This document shows, piece after piece, positions 26,866 through 36,465 of a stretch of 64,000 nucleotides of DNA. Location of the stretch: NCBI RefSeq assembly GCF_012927265.1, contig NZ_JABBGF010000001.1, positions 1,734,502 to 1,798,501 of the forward strand. Reading direction: 5' to 3'. The position numbers and the translations under genes are program-made. The notes beneath the pieces were generated by a model, which searched no databases, was not told where the DNA came from, and was given only the letters and a program-made list of their open reading frames with translations. This stretch comes from Chryseobacterium cheonjiense (lineage in GTDB: Bacteria; Bacteroidota; Bacteroidia; Flavobacteriales; Weeksellaceae). Position 1 is the stretch's first letter. Each line of letters starts with the position of its first letter.

Positions 26866-27672
26866 TTAAACAATAAATAATGATGCAATGGTTTGGGCAT
26901 CACTACCCGTTAATATTTCATCATAAGCTGCAGAACCCGCTGCTGCTCCGAAGGCTGCAGCCGTATTAAATCCTGCCTGTACAGTGTTCTGCTCTCCTGC
27001 ATACACCGGATTTGTTGCTGCAGGCATACTTCCGCCATCGGCAAGTTCTATCCATCCTTTGTTAGCCCGCATTCTTCTTACCTGTGAGGCATGCCTTGCT
27101 TCCACGGAATGTATTTGTAAAGCTGCCTGCAAAACTGTCTTATTGCTCATTACATTTCCCGCCTGTCCTTTATATGCACGCACTCCCGTGTCTTCAAAAG
27201 CCTGTGCCAATATCAAGAACTGGCTGTAATCGGTAAAAGGAGCAAAAGCACCTCCAGCGGTAAAATCAAAAGTAGGTTTTGCACCCGGTATAACATTTAG
27301 CGAAGTGAGGGTATTTTTAAGGAACGTTACGTGTGCAGATTCATGCTTGGCAATCTGCATGAAAACTGTCCTGTCCGAATTCGGAATCAGCCCTGCGGTG
27401 GAAAGTCCCATTGCATAATATTCGTTTTCCAGATATTCAAGAACCAAAGCGAGCTGCAGAGCATCGGTTAAAGTATTTTTATACGTATTTCCTCCGGTTA
27501 GATCTGCCGCTTTTGCAGGAGTGGTCATTATTGCACCCAGCCCGAGCGGAATAGAAGCTACCGCTGCTTTCTTCCCAAAAGCGGAAATGCTTGTTAACGT
27601 TTCTAATCTTGAAGCCTCTTTGGTAAAAAATTTATCGTCAGAAAGCTTATCCAGTAATTTAAGAATGTTCAT
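26866..27672 (-). CDS. Exported ferritin-like domain protein
   Basis: 268 residues. A hydrophobic stretch at about 36-56 ending in AKAA looks like an export signal. The ferritin-like bundle has Glu79/Glu82, Glu111-x-x-His114 (KHESAHVTF), Glu160 (AFEDTGVRAY) and Glu191-x-x-His194 (VEARHAS), a full di-iron ligand set. It belongs to the ferritin-like group that includes desiccation-related proteins (PF13668 type). The C-terminus is Ala/Gly rich. It lies 25 bp downstream of a paralogous ferritin-like gene, in the same orientation and probably the same operon. Iron binding and stress protection are inferences. Confidence 0.85.
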   Translation of the reverse strand: MNILKLLDKLSDDKFFTKEASRLETLTSISAFGKKAAVASIPLGLGAIMTTPAKAADLTGGNTYKNTLTDALQLALVLEYLENEYYAMGLSTAGLIPNSDRTVFMQIAKHESAHVTFLKNTLTSLNVIPGAKPTFDFTAGGAFAPFTDYSQFLILAQAFEDTGVRAYKGQAGNVMSNKTVLQAALQIHSVEARHASQVRRMRANKGWIELADGGSMPAATNPVYAGEQNTVQAGFNTAAAFGAAAGSAAYDEILTGSDAQTIASLFIV

Positions 27673-27697
27673 AATGTAATTTTTTTGAAGTGAGTAA

Positions 27698-28408
27698 TTA
27701 TCCGATTCCCTGTTCTTTCCATGTGAAAGGTGTTTTTATGAATCCTCCCGCTGCCATAACGATATCTTTAGGTTCTTTAGCCAGATCAAGCCCGTTGTTG
27801 TCGATAATATCATCACCGGAAAATGCTGCCGTTCCGGGATTGATAAGATTCCTGATAGCTGATGCATGCCTTGCTTCCACAGATACAATTTTTCCGGCAA
27901 TTACAAGATAATCCGGATTGGTAATGAATTTCCCTGCTCCGTTGTAAGCGGCAACCCCCGTATCTTCCAATGCTTTTGCGGTAGCCAATACAGAGTTTCG
28001 GTCGTTAAAATTTACATTCGGATATTGGAATTCCAGTGTTGGTAAAACATTGGAAGTAGCCCCGCTGATGGCTGCTTTAAAGAAATCCCGGTGTATCACT
28101 TCATGATGATAGAGATCGGTAAAAAGTTCTTTTTCTGCAGCTGAAATCCCGGAATAAAAATTATTGACCACCTTAGTGTAAAAATCGGCTTCCAGTTGTT
28201 CCAGGGCGTATGCATAATTGAGAACGCCTACATCGCCTTTACCAAGGTCGAAAACATCGGTTTGCATAAAATCGTATGCATCGTTATCGTCACAACCAAC
28301 CAGTGCAAGTCCTGCTATAGCCAGACCCACGCCGCTCAGCTTCAAAAAATTTCTTCTGCCTGTATCCAGAGTAGCACCCTGGTTAGAAACATTAATTGTT
28401 TTTTTCAT
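27698..28408 (-). CDS. Tat-exported ferritin-like lipoprotein
   Basis: 236 residues. The N-terminus has a twin-arginine motif RRNFLKLSG (Arg18-Arg19), a hydrophobic core and a lipobox LVGC with Cys39, so a folded, metal-loaded lipoprotein is predicted. The ferritin-like ligands are Glu73, Glu103-x-x-His106 (HHEVIHRDF), Glu148 (ALEDTG) and Glu178-x-x-His181 (VEARHAS). The Tat signal suits a cofactor-containing protein. It is upstream of its paralogue and downstream of the fasciclin gene, all on the minus strand, facing a sigma/anti-sigma pair. Confidence 0.88.
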   Translation of the reverse strand: MKKTINVSNQGATLDTGRRNFLKLSGVGLAIAGLALVGCDDNDAYDFMQTDVFDLGKGDVGVLNYAYALEQLEADFYTKVVNNFYSGISAAEKELFTDLYHHEVIHRDFFKAAISGATSNVLPTLEFQYPNVNFNDRNSVLATAKALEDTGVAAYNGAGKFITNPDYLVIAGKIVSVEARHASAIRNLINPGTAAFSGDDIIDNNGLDLAKEPKDIVMAAGGFIKTPFTWKEQGIG

Positions 28409-28491
28409 AATATTATTGGTTTAAGTGTTATACTTTTCGATAGAGAATAAAAAAACAGCATAACAAGTATGCTGTTTAACAACTAACACCA

Positions 28492-29061
28492 CTACGGCAT
28501 TAAAACCGTATCTATTACATGAATCACTCCGTTTGACTGATTAACATCAGCTATTGTAACGTTTGCATCATTTCCTTTAGAATCTCTCACGTACAGATTT
28601 TTACCTTTGGTCCAGAACGTAAGCTCTTCGCCTTCTACTGTTTTCATCATGCTTTTACCGTTGCCGGCTTTTACCGCAGCCCAGATTTCTTTAGCACTGT
28701 ATCTGCCTGGTAAAACATGATAGGTAAGGATTTTTGTAAGCATCGCTTTATTCTCAGGCTTCACAAGGTTTTCTACTGTTCCTTTCGGTAACTTTGCGAA
28801 GGCTGCATCAGTAGGAGCCAATACCGTGAAAGGACCTTTTTCCTGTAATGTTTCAACAAGCCCGGCTGCTTTTACAGCTGCAACCAATGTCTTATGGTCT
28901 TTAGAATTTACGGCATTCTCAATGATATTTTTCGACGGGTACATCGGTGCTCCGCCAACCATTACCGTTTTTTCTTTCATGCTCTGGGCGGCTGCGTTAC
29001 CACTGAATGCAAATGATAAAGCCATCATACCCAATACTGCGATTTTTGATTTTGTGTTCAT
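28492..29061 (-). CDS. Secreted fasciclin (FAS1) domain protein
   Basis: 189 residues. A Sec signal peptide ([19 protein letters not shown]) is followed by one FAS1 domain: [17 protein letters not shown], the H1 motif [29 protein letters not shown], and the closing [16 protein letters not shown]1 proteins are extracellular adhesion or matrix proteins. This gene is divergent from an ECF sigma factor gene with a partner RskA-type anti-sigma factor, a layout resembling mycobacterial sigK-rskA with mpt70/mpt83. It is probably a target of that sigma factor. Confidence 0.93.
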   Translation of the reverse strand: MNTKSKIAVLGMMALSFAFSGNAAAQSMKEKTVMVGGAPMYPSKNIIENAVNSKDHKTLVAAVKAAGLVETLQEKGPFTVLAPTDAAFAKLPKGTVENLVKPENKAMLTKILTYHVLPGRYSAKEIWAAVKAGNGKSMMKTVEGEELTFWTKGKNLYVRDSKGNDANVTIADVNQSNGVIHVIDTVLMP

Positions 29062-29339
29062 TTTTTGATTTTTAAGTTAATATGTATTTGAATATATTTT
29101 TGTGTATACATCCATTTACGAGGGCGGTTCTATTTTAGTTTTAAAAAATTTAAAATAAATTATAACTCGTTAAAAACCAAGTAATTATTTTTGTAATAAT
29201 TCATACATATCAACATAAAATTATTTAATTCAAGGTTTTTAACTATTATATTTGAAGATTATTAAACGGGTGATTAATTTTAATAAGCATTTAAAAGATG
29301 GTGTGAGTATTGCTTATTATCTGTTTTATTTTATTACAT

Positions 29340-29909
29340 TTGAAAACAAAAATATTCGCTATTAAAACACAGTATTCGGAAGAGCAGCTGATCGTTTTGC
29401 TAAAAGAGAAAAACGAAAATGGTTTTCATTATCTGTATGACCATTATTCCGGCGCACTTTATGGTGTGATCCTCCGAATCGTTCAGTCTAAAGAGTACAC
29501 CGAAGAAATCATTCAGGATGTTTTTGTAAAAATCTGGAATTCTATCCACCAGTACGATTCATCAAAAGGAAGGTTTTATACCTGGATGATCAATATTGCC
29601 AGAAACACAGCCATTGATTATTTAAAATCAAAAAGCTTTCAGAACGAACTCAAAAACCAACCGTTGCCGGATTTCGTATATAACTCTGCAGAACTTTCCA
29701 CTACAAACAACTCATCAGATTTTATCGGGTTCAGTAATGTGCTGGAAAGTTTGGAGACCGACAAGAAGGAACTTATCGATCTTGCATATTACCAGGGATA
29801 TACCCAGAATGAAATTTCCGAAAAGCTGAAGATACCCCTGGGAACGGTAAAAACAAAGATGCGTAACGCACTGATGAAATTAAAGGATTTATTAAAAGAT
29901 TATCAATAA
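29340..29909 (+). CDS. ECF-type RNA polymerase sigma factor
   Basis: About 189 residues. Region 2 is FHYLYDHYSGALYGVILRIV and EEIIQDVFVKIWNSI, followed by GRFYTWMINIARNTAIDYL; region 4 is GYTQNEISEKLKIPLGTVKTKMRNAL. No ATG is available at the start. I chose TTG at 29340 because it gives a usual MKTKIF-like N-terminus; an in-frame TTG at 29310 is the alternative. The anti-sigma gene begins one base after its stop. The partner's RskA-like domain points to the SigK-like group; the target promoter is not known. Confidence 0.9.
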   Translation: MKTKIFAIKTQYSEEQLIVLLKEKNENGFHYLYDHYSGALYGVILRIVQSKEYTEEIIQDVFVKIWNSIHQYDSSKGRFYTWMINIARNTAIDYLKSKSFQNELKNQPLPDFVYNSAELSTTNNSSDFIGFSNVLESLETDKKELIDLAYYQGYTQNEISEKLKIPLGTVKTKMRNALMKLKDLLKDYQ

Positions 29910-29910
29910 A

Positions 29911-30720
29911 TTGAACACTAAAGGATACATATCATCCGGAATTATAGAATCTTATATTCTAGGTCTTGCTTCTCCCGAGGAGGCAGGTATTTTGGAGTGT
30001 GTGATGAAGAATAATGCTGAAGTAAAAGCAGCTTTTGAAGAGGCGCAGAAAACATTGGAAGACCTGGCCACAGCACAGGCAATAACGCCTCCCGATGATT
30101 TGCGGGCCAAGATCTGGAATAAAATTCAGCAGGAACAGAGTGCCGAAGAAATATCACCGGTCGTTTCCACAGTTATCCCTGCCGCCAAACCTCAGGAAGA
30201 AATCAGGATTCAGGGGAATACAAACTGGAAAACATATGCCGTTGCCGCATCCGTATTATTCCTGATAAGTATCGCCGGAAATATTTTCTGGATGAATGAT
30301 CAGGCAAAAGCGAAACAGGAAATTGCCAGAATGAGCACTGAAAAGAAAAATCAGGATCTGGCCATGCAAAAGATGAATCAGAAAATGGATATGATTTCAA
30401 ATCCCGACATGAAAATGGTGATGCTGAAAGGGGTAGAGAAGCATACGGAATCAAAAGCAATGGTTTTCTGGGATACCAAAACGAAAGCAGTGTATGTAAA
30501 TGCAGACAAACTGCCGAAAGCTCCTGAAGGAATGCAGTACCAGCTTTGGGCAATTGAAGACGGGAAACCGGTAAATGCCGGAATGTACACGGAAGAAAAG
30601 GACAGCAAAATTGCACTCGCCAACATACCGAAAGCTCAGGCTTTTGCCATCACACTTGAAAAGCAGGGAGGAAGCCCGGTGCCAACGATGGAAAACATGT
30701 ATGTAATGGGAGAGATTTAA
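29911..30720 (+). CDS. Membrane anti-sigma factor, RskA family
   Basis: 269 residues, starting with TTG (no closer ATG). The N-terminal cytoplasmic part (IIESYILGLASPEEAGILECVM) is the zinc-less anti-sigma domain. A single transmembrane helix (TYAVAASVLFLISIAGNIFW) follows near residue 115, then a coiled coil. The C-terminal periplasmic RskA domain has AMVFWDTKTKAVYVNADKLPK, YQLWAIEDGKPVNAG and FAITLEKQGGSPVPT. It should hold the upstream sigma factor inactive at the membrane until an external signal triggers proteolysis. Followed by a good terminator. Confidence 0.93.
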   Translation: MNTKGYISSGIIESYILGLASPEEAGILECVMKNNAEVKAAFEEAQKTLEDLATAQAITPPDDLRAKIWNKIQQEQSAEEISPVVSTVIPAAKPQEEIRIQGNTNWKTYAVAASVLFLISIAGNIFWMNDQAKAKQEIARMSTEKKNQDLAMQKMNQKMDMISNPDMKMVMLKGVEKHTESKAMVFWDTKTKAVYVNADKLPKAPEGMQYQLWAIEDGKPVNAGMYTEEKDSKIALANIPKAQAFAITLEKQGGSPVPTMENMYVMGEI

Positions 30721-30742
30721 AAAGCAAAAAAACAATAATAAG

Positions 30743-30770
30743 AAGATCAGCAAAAAGCTGGTCTTTTTTA
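30743..30770 (+). terminator. Terminator after the anti-sigma gene
   Basis: 9-bp stem with one G-T pair, AAAAA loop, then a T-run. Confidence 0.85.
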
Positions 30771-31049
30771 TTGATCAAAATATTTAAGAGCTATTTAATT
30801 TTATTCAATAAATTTTATAGCTTTCTTAATTTTCTAAATTAAATAAACGTTGTTTTTTCTTAAAATTAATAATGAGAATGTCAGTAAGTTGAACTGATTA
30901 AAGAATCAATATATTAATTTATATTTTTTAAGCTGAAGTATCTTAATGCCTAATGGAAAAAATAAATTTCAAATTAAACAAAGCTCTAAATTAAAAGTTC
31001 TTTGGTATGAAATTCTCTGTTAAAAGCAGTAAACCAATCATTAACTAAT
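30771..31049. other. AT-rich gene-free stretch
   Basis: Together with the terminator this makes a 329-bp gap before the aldo/keto reductase gene. I see no ORF, repeat or convincing promoter box in it. Confidence 0.6.
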
Positions 31050-31994
31050 ATGGAAAAACGGACAATTAAAAATACAGATTTACAGATAGCTCCCATTAAC
31101 TTCGGAGGAAATGTTTTCGGATGGACACTGGATGAGAAGCAGTCTTTTGATATTCTGGACAGGTTTACTGATGAAGGCTTTAATTTTATAGATACTGCAG
31201 ACACCTATTCCTGGTGGGTAAATGGGAAAGGAGGGCAGTCGGAAGAAATTATCGGAAAATGGATGAAAAACCGCGGAAAAAGAAATGACCTGGTGATTGC
31301 TACAAAAGTAGGTTCCGAAACCAAGGAACATGGCTTTGATATCAGCAAAAAACATATCCTCAAATCCGTAGATGAATCTTTACAGCGATTACAGACTGAC
31401 CATATTGATCTGTATTATACTCATTTCGATGACAAGAAAACACTGGTAGAAGAAACACTTCAGGCTTATGATGAAATTATAAAAGCCGGGAAGGTACGTT
31501 ATATTGCTGCTTCCAATGTTTCTTCTGAAAGGCTCCGAGAATCATTTGAAGCAGCAGAAAAGAATAATCTGCCAAAATACGTTGCCCTGCAGCCCCATTA
31601 CAACTTAATGGAAAGAGAAGGTTTTGAAAAAAATTATGCTCCGTTAGCCGAAGAATTCGGATTGAGCGTTTTTCCTTACTGGTCGCTGGCTTCAGGATTT
31701 TTAACCGGAAAATACCGAAATGAAGATGATTTAACGAAAAGCCAGCGAGGAGAGGGCGCCAGAAAATATCTGAACCCGAAAGGAATGGAAGTTTTGAAAG
31801 CTTTGGATGAAATCAGTTCGAGACATAATGCGAAACCTGCAACTGTAGCATTAGCGTGGTTACTTTCTCAGCCTTTGATCACAGCTCCTATTGTAAGCGC
31901 AACAAGCGAATCTCAATTGGAAACTTTATTTGCAGCTCCAAAACTTCAACTGGAAAAAGAAGATCTTGATTTGCTCAACAAGGCAAGTCAATAG
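31050..31994 (+). CDS. Aldo/keto reductase
   Basis: 314 residues, TIM-barrel NADP-dependent oxidoreductase. The usual segments are present: FNFIDTADTYSWW (catalytic Asp and Tyr), LVIATKVG (catalytic Lys), IDLYYTHFDD (catalytic His), IAASNVSSE, YVALQPHYNLMER, and the coenzyme loop SLASGFLTGKYR. It resembles the general stress/YajO-type reductases that act on aldehydes; the substrate is unknown. It is monocistronic, ending at a strong terminator. Confidence 0.9.
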   Translation: MEKRTIKNTDLQIAPINFGGNVFGWTLDEKQSFDILDRFTDEGFNFIDTADTYSWWVNGKGGQSEEIIGKWMKNRGKRNDLVIATKVGSETKEHGFDISKKHILKSVDESLQRLQTDHIDLYYTHFDDKKTLVEETLQAYDEIIKAGKVRYIAASNVSSERLRESFEAAEKNNLPKYVALQPHYNLMEREGFEKNYAPLAEEFGLSVFPYWSLASGFLTGKYRNEDDLTKSQRGEGARKYLNPKGMEVLKALDEISSRHNAKPATVALAWLLSQPLITAPIVSATSESQLETLFAAPKLQLEKEDLDLLNKASQ

Positions 31995-32000
31995 TATTAT

Positions 32001-32035
32001 AAAAGCCGTTCAGAATCATCTGAACGGCTTTTTAT
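32001..32035. terminator. Terminator, aldo/keto reductase / ClC channel
   Basis: Perfect 14-bp stem AAAAGCCGTTCAGA/TCTGAACGGCTTTT with an ATCA loop. The A- and T-rich ends make it suited to both strands, between convergent genes. Confidence 0.9.
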
Positions 32036-32063
32036 TAATGCAAGGCTTAATCTATTAATATTA

Positions 32064-33908
32064 TTATTCCGAATATTCTTTCAGCAATTGCCTGTAGCTC
32101 ATCAATATGGTTGATTTTGAAATAAAACCGATAAACTTATTCTGAGCATCGACAACGGGTAGATTCCAGACACCAGTATCATCAAAGATCTGAAGAATTT
32201 CTAAAGGCTGATTTTCAGGGTGAATAATCGCAGGGGGCGCTTTCATGATCTGGCTTACCGATGTAGAAACTTCATCATTGGTAAACAGATAAGGACGGAT
32301 ATCATCAAGCGTAAGAATTCCCCGTAAGGTTTTGTTTTCATTAACAACAGCAAAAATATTCTTATTACCATTTTTTACCAGTTCAAATAATTCTTCAACC
32401 GGAGCAGTTTCGTTAATAACCTGAGAATACCGGTCGATAAAATCTTCCGTTTTTAAAGAAAATAAGATATTCTTATCATGTTTATTGGTGAAAATTTTCC
32501 CCTGGTCTGCCAGAGATTTTAATTCAGGTGAGATAGGCGAGAACCATTTAGCAATGAGGTAAGAAATAATGGAAGCAATCATTAAAGGGATAAAAAGATC
32601 ATATCCGAAGCTGGATTCCGCAATCAGGAAAATAGCAGTCAGCGGTGCATACATTACACCGCTCATGGCCCCGGCCATTCCGACCAAAACGAGATTGGTA
32701 ACAGGTACATCCGGAAATCCGATCTGTTGGCAGATTAAGGCAAATAAATACCCTACGGTACCTCCCGCAAAAAGCGAAGGTGCAAAATTACCTCCGTTTC
32801 CGCCACTAAAAATGGTGAATGAAGTTGCAAATGCTTTTAACAATAATACGAGGATTAAAAAGACAATAATCGTAAAATTGCCGATCTCAAAATACCTGAA
32901 AAGGCTGTTTTCTATAATTCTGTGCATATCGCCGTTGGTAAAAGCCTTTACCGTTTCATATCCTTCCCCGAACAGGGGTGGAAAAAGCACACACAATAAT
33001 GATAAAACCGCGCCGCCGAACATTGCTTTACGCAATCTCGACATATTTAATTTTTTAATGAAATGCTCGACTTTCTGGGAAATTACCACAAAATATCTGG
33101 CATATAGGCCAGTTACAATTCCTAAAATAAGATAATACGGAACATTTTTATAGTTAAAGGCTTCCCTCGTATAAAATCTGAACAGTACGTCTTCCTGCAA
33201 AAGGATTCTTGACAGCAAACTGCCGCATACAGCAGCCACAACGAGCGGAATAAAGTCGGTAAAGACAACTCCCGTAAGAAGAATTTCAAAGGCAAACATA
33301 ATCCCTGCAATCGGAGCATTGAAAGCTGAAGCAATCCCGGCTGTTGCACCTGCGGCGAGCAGCAAAGTTCGTTCTTTATAACTCAGTCGGTATGTTTGGG
33401 CAAAATTAGATCCGATGGCAGCACCCGTTACAGCGATCGGGCTTTCAAGCCCAGCCGAACCTCCAAGACCTACCGTTACCGCACTTTGTACAATCTGCGA
33501 ATACATTTTTACCGAAGATACAATACTGGAATTCTGTGCAATTTCGTATAAAATAGCGCCAATTCCTTTCCTGTCCTGACCTTTGAAAATGGTAAGAACA
33601 ATACTTGCCGTTAAAACAATTCCCAGAAAGGGAAAAATAATATAAAAAAGAATCTGATACTCAAAATGAACCTTTGTCGTAATGAAATGGTGAATGGCAT
33701 GAACCAGCGACTTCAGCAAAACACCTGCTAAACCTGCCGTACAGCCCACCAATATCCCGGACAGCACAAGAAACTGGTTCCTGCTTAATCTGTTGTTGAG
33801 CCAATGTAGGATGAGTTCGTAGCTGCGTGCTTTTTCGAGCCCGTACTTTTGAAAGTCTCTTTTGAACTTGAGAAAGCTCAGAAACTTTTTCTTATGATGG
33901 ATATTCAC
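32064..33908 (-). CDS. ClC family chloride channel with C-terminal CBS domains
   Basis: 614 residues. About ten membrane helices carry the ClC selectivity motifs: GLGGSAGLESP (equivalent of GREGP, gating Glu present), ASAFNAPIAGIMFAFE, and GGNGGNFAPSLFAG (GxFxP). The C-terminal ~150 residues form two CBS domains (KNIFAVVNENKTLRGILTLDD and VWNLPVVDAQNKFIGFISKS), which in this family bind nucleotides and gate transport. It should move chloride across the inner membrane as a channel or as a Cl-/H+ exchanger. A chloride-versus-proton choice is not decidable by eye. Confidence 0.93.
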   Translation of the reverse strand: MNIHHKKKFLSFLKFKRDFQKYGLEKARSYELILHWLNNRLSRNQFLVLSGILVGCTAGLAGVLLKSLVHAIHHFITTKVHFEYQILFYIIFPFLGIVLTASIVLTIFKGQDRKGIGAILYEIAQNSSIVSSVKMYSQIVQSAVTVGLGGSAGLESPIAVTGAAIGSNFAQTYRLSYKERTLLLAAGATAGIASAFNAPIAGIMFAFEILLTGVVFTDFIPLVVAAVCGSLLSRILLQEDVLFRFYTREAFNYKNVPYYLILGIVTGLYARYFVVISQKVEHFIKKLNMSRLRKAMFGGAVLSLLCVLFPPLFGEGYETVKAFTNGDMHRIIENSLFRYFEIGNFTIIVFLILVLLLKAFATSFTIFSGGNGGNFAPSLFAGGTVGYLFALICQQIGFPDVPVTNLVLVGMAGAMSGVMYAPLTAIFLIAESSFGYDLFIPLMIASIISYLIAKWFSPISPELKSLADQGKIFTNKHDKNILFSLKTEDFIDRYSQVINETAPVEELFELVKNGNKNIFAVVNENKTLRGILTLDDIRPYLFTNDEVSTSVSQIMKAPPAIIHPENQPLEILQIFDDTGVWNLPVVDAQNKFIGFISKSTILMSYRQLLKEYSE

Positions 33909-33980
33909 TTTTGAGATTTTATACCGTAAAAGAATGTTTACAGTTCTGTAAATTTATGAAATATATCATGAATATTAAAA

Positions 33981-35252
33981 TCATGAATGCTCCGTAGTAT
34001 CTCTTTTCGGTCTTAGAATTAATCTGATCGACGGATTATTGGTGATGAAAAGGCGCAGCCAGTTGAATGCCAGACGCACTTTGCTGCTAAAGCTTACCAA
34101 TGGAATAATATGAATAAATAACCATGTAAGCCATGCCGTAAATCCTTTAAATGAAAATTTCGGCAGGTCAACTACCGCATCAAATTTTGAAATAATAGCC
34201 ATGCTTCCCTTGTCGTTGTATTCAAAAGGGATAAGTTTTTTCTCATCTTCAATTCTTTTGAGATTTTTGCCTAAATTTTTAGCATGCTGAATTGCAACCT
34301 GTGCCAGCTGAGGATGTCCTTTAGGATATTTTTCTTCAGTAAGCTGCAACGCGATATCACCCAATGCAAAAACATTGGCTGTTCCGTTTACTTTATTGTA
34401 AGCATCTACCAAAAGCCTTCTACCTTTTCCAATAGCTTCCTCCGGAAGTCCCGGAACTTCCCGGCCAATGACACCTGAAGTCCAGATCAGAGTTTCAGTT
34501 TCAATTTCTTTTCCGTCGGAAAGGAGAACTTTGCAGTCTTTATAATCTTTAACCGCCGTATTCAGGATAATTTTAACACCAAGCTTCTTGAGTCTCTCGT
34601 GAGCCGCTTCCTGTGCCATTTTACTCATAGGAGAAAGAAGGGTAGGAAGGGCATCGATAAGGTAAATATTGGAAAGACCGAGTTTTATTTCAGGATATTC
34701 TTTTTCTGCGATATAACTTCCCATTTCTGCAATCATCCCTGCAAGTTCAACTCCTGTAGGACCGCCTCCCGCAATTACAATATTCTGAAGCTTTTGAGCT
34801 TCTTTTACATTTTTATTTCTTGCCGCTTCCTCCAGTGTAAGAAGCATGTGATTTCTCAAATAAAGTGCTTCATCAATTGTTTTCATAGGCAAAGCACATC
34901 TCTTAACATTTTCCATTCCGAAGAAATTAGATTCTGTTCCCAGCGCCAAGACAAGATAATCGTATTTTAAAGTACCGTTATCGGTTTCCAGAATATTATG
35001 CTCCGGATCTACTTTTACCAGACTTCCCATGTGAAAATTAACGCTTTTATAGTTTGAAATTAACTTCCTGAACGGATAACTGATATTGGATGCTTCAATA
35101 AATGAAGTTGCCACCTGGTAAATCAGCGGCGGAAAAAAATGATAATTGTTTTTATCAACCAAGGTAATTCTGAAACGGCTGTCATTCACCAAAGACTTGA
35201 TAAGGTTAATTCCTGCAAAACCTCCTCCTACAATAACGATATGTTTTTTCAT
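33981..35252 (-). CDS. ndh: Type II NADH dehydrogenase (NDH-2 family)
   Basis: 423 residues from ATG at 35252; an in-frame upstream ATG at 35318 would put 22 extra hydrophobic residues before the FAD motif and was rejected. Two Rossmann nucleotide motifs are clear: VIVGGGFAGINL near residue 7 (FAD) and VIAGGGPTGVELAGM (NADH). NVFALGDIAL is the conserved FAD-binding segment, and PQLAQVAIQHA follows it. A hydrophobic C-terminal region (FTAWLTWLFIHIIPLVSF) suits membrane association. NDH-2 passes electrons from NADH to quinone without pumping protons. It is divergent from an aldo/keto reductase gene. Confidence 0.93.
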   Translation of the reverse strand: MKKHIVIVGGGFAGINLIKSLVNDSRFRITLVDKNNYHFFPPLIYQVATSFIEASNISYPFRKLISNYKSVNFHMGSLVKVDPEHNILETDNGTLKYDYLVLALGTESNFFGMENVKRCALPMKTIDEALYLRNHMLLTLEEAARNKNVKEAQKLQNIVIAGGGPTGVELAGMIAEMGSYIAEKEYPEIKLGLSNIYLIDALPTLLSPMSKMAQEAAHERLKKLGVKIILNTAVKDYKDCKVLLSDGKEIETETLIWTSGVIGREVPGLPEEAIGKGRRLLVDAYNKVNGTANVFALGDIALQLTEEKYPKGHPQLAQVAIQHAKNLGKNLKRIEDEKKLIPFEYNDKGSMAIISKFDAVVDLPKFSFKGFTAWLTWLFIHIIPLVSFSSKVRLAFNWLRLFITNNPSIRLILRPKRDTTEHS

Positions 35253-35422
35253 AAATATTATATTGAAATGGTAATTGATGAATCCAATAATAAAGCCAAA
35301 AACCGCATGTGGTACCAACCGCTATAAGTTATATGAATTTAAATTGAATAATACTCTTCCTGGTCACGGGCAACTGCACGATGTTTGTATCTTATAATTC
35401 ACCAAATATTAAACAGTATTAT

Positions 35423-36412
35423 ATGAAAGCAGACATTTTAACGGAAAAACACAGATTAGGATTAGGGGGAGTTGCCATAGGTACCGCTTTTGAGCCGCTT
35501 ACGGACGGGGAGTCGTATGAAGTTTTGCAGAAAGCATGGGATCTTGGAATACGATATTACGATACTTCGCCATGGTACGGACTTACAAAAAGTGAAAGAC
35601 GATTCGGAAATTTTCTTCATGGCCAGAACAGGGAAGAATTTGTTCTTTCTACAAAAGTGGGAAGATTGTTTGTAGAAGTTCCGGAAGATGAAGTTCCACC
35701 GACGATGTGGCAGGATCCTCTGAACTTTGATTTTGAGCATAACTATACCGCTGATGCCATCAAAAGATCTATCGAAGATAGCCTGGAGAGATTGCGGCTG
35801 GATCATATCGATATTGTATATGTTCATGATCTTTCGGAAGACCAGGTGGGCGATCGGTATCCATATTTCCTGAAACAAGCAAGGAAAGGAGCTTTCAAAG
35901 TATTATCAGAACTGAGAGATCAGGGGATCATTAAAGCATGGGGAATGGGCGTTAACAAAATAGAACCCATTCTGGACTGTCTCGATTCTGCAGATCCCAA
36001 TATTTGTCTTTCTGCCACTCAGTATTCTATTCTGGAGCATGAGGATGCAGTAGACAGGCTGTTACCAGCCGTAAAAAAAGCAGGCGTAAAACTTGTGTCG
36101 GGAGCGGGGTACAATTCAGGGTTTATTACCGGAAGACCGAGATATAACTATAAAGATGTTATCCCAAAAGGAATGACTGAAAAGCGCGACCAGATTTCAA
36201 CGATCGCCAAAAGATACGATATTGATATTGTAGATGCTGCACTTCAGTTTGTATTGGCTGCGGAGGAATTTGCTGCGATTATTCCGGGAGCAAGTAAACC
36301 CGAACAGGTAGAAGACAATATAAATGCTCTTCAGAAGAATATTCCTGCAGATTTCTGGAAAGAGCTGAAATCGGAAGGATTGATTTACGAAAAAGCCCAG
36401 GTTCCTGGTTGA
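35423..36412 (+). CDS. Aldo/keto reductase, D-threo-aldose dehydrogenase-like
   Basis: 329 residues from ATG at 35423; the earlier in-frame ATG at 35381 overlaps a promoter-like region (TTTGTATCTTATAA) and was not chosen. The LGLGGVAIG start, YDTSPWYGLTKSERRFG (catalytic Asp/Tyr), LSTKVGRL (Lys) and DIVYVHDL (His) identify the family. The pattern with LSATQYSILEH and SGAGYNSGFITGRP matches the aldose/L-fucose dehydrogenase branch. Natural substrates are probably sugars or related aldehydes, but this is not certain. Ends at a terminator. Confidence 0.88.
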   Translation: MKADILTEKHRLGLGGVAIGTAFEPLTDGESYEVLQKAWDLGIRYYDTSPWYGLTKSERRFGNFLHGQNREEFVLSTKVGRLFVEVPEDEVPPTMWQDPLNFDFEHNYTADAIKRSIEDSLERLRLDHIDIVYVHDLSEDQVGDRYPYFLKQARKGAFKVLSELRDQGIIKAWGMGVNKIEPILDCLDSADPNICLSATQYSILEHEDAVDRLLPAVKKAGVKLVSGAGYNSGFITGRPRYNYKDVIPKGMTEKRDQISTIAKRYDIDIVDAALQFVLAAEEFAAIIPGASKPEQVEDNINALQKNIPADFWKELKSEGLIYEKAQVPG

Positions 36413-36419
36413 TAACATT

Positions 36420-36465
36420 AACGGTCTTGAAAGTCAAATAATTTGATTTTTGAGACCGTTTTTAT
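36420..36465 (+). terminator. Terminator after the second aldo/keto reductase gene
   Basis: 8-bp outer stem AACGGTCT/AGACCGTT with an inner imperfect stem, then a T-run. Confidence 0.75.

Noticed and set aside
29310..29339. Longer N-terminus for the ECF sigma factor from TTG at 29310
   Set aside because: It adds ten hydrophobic residues not usual for this family; TTG at 29340 fits better, but this remains uncertain.
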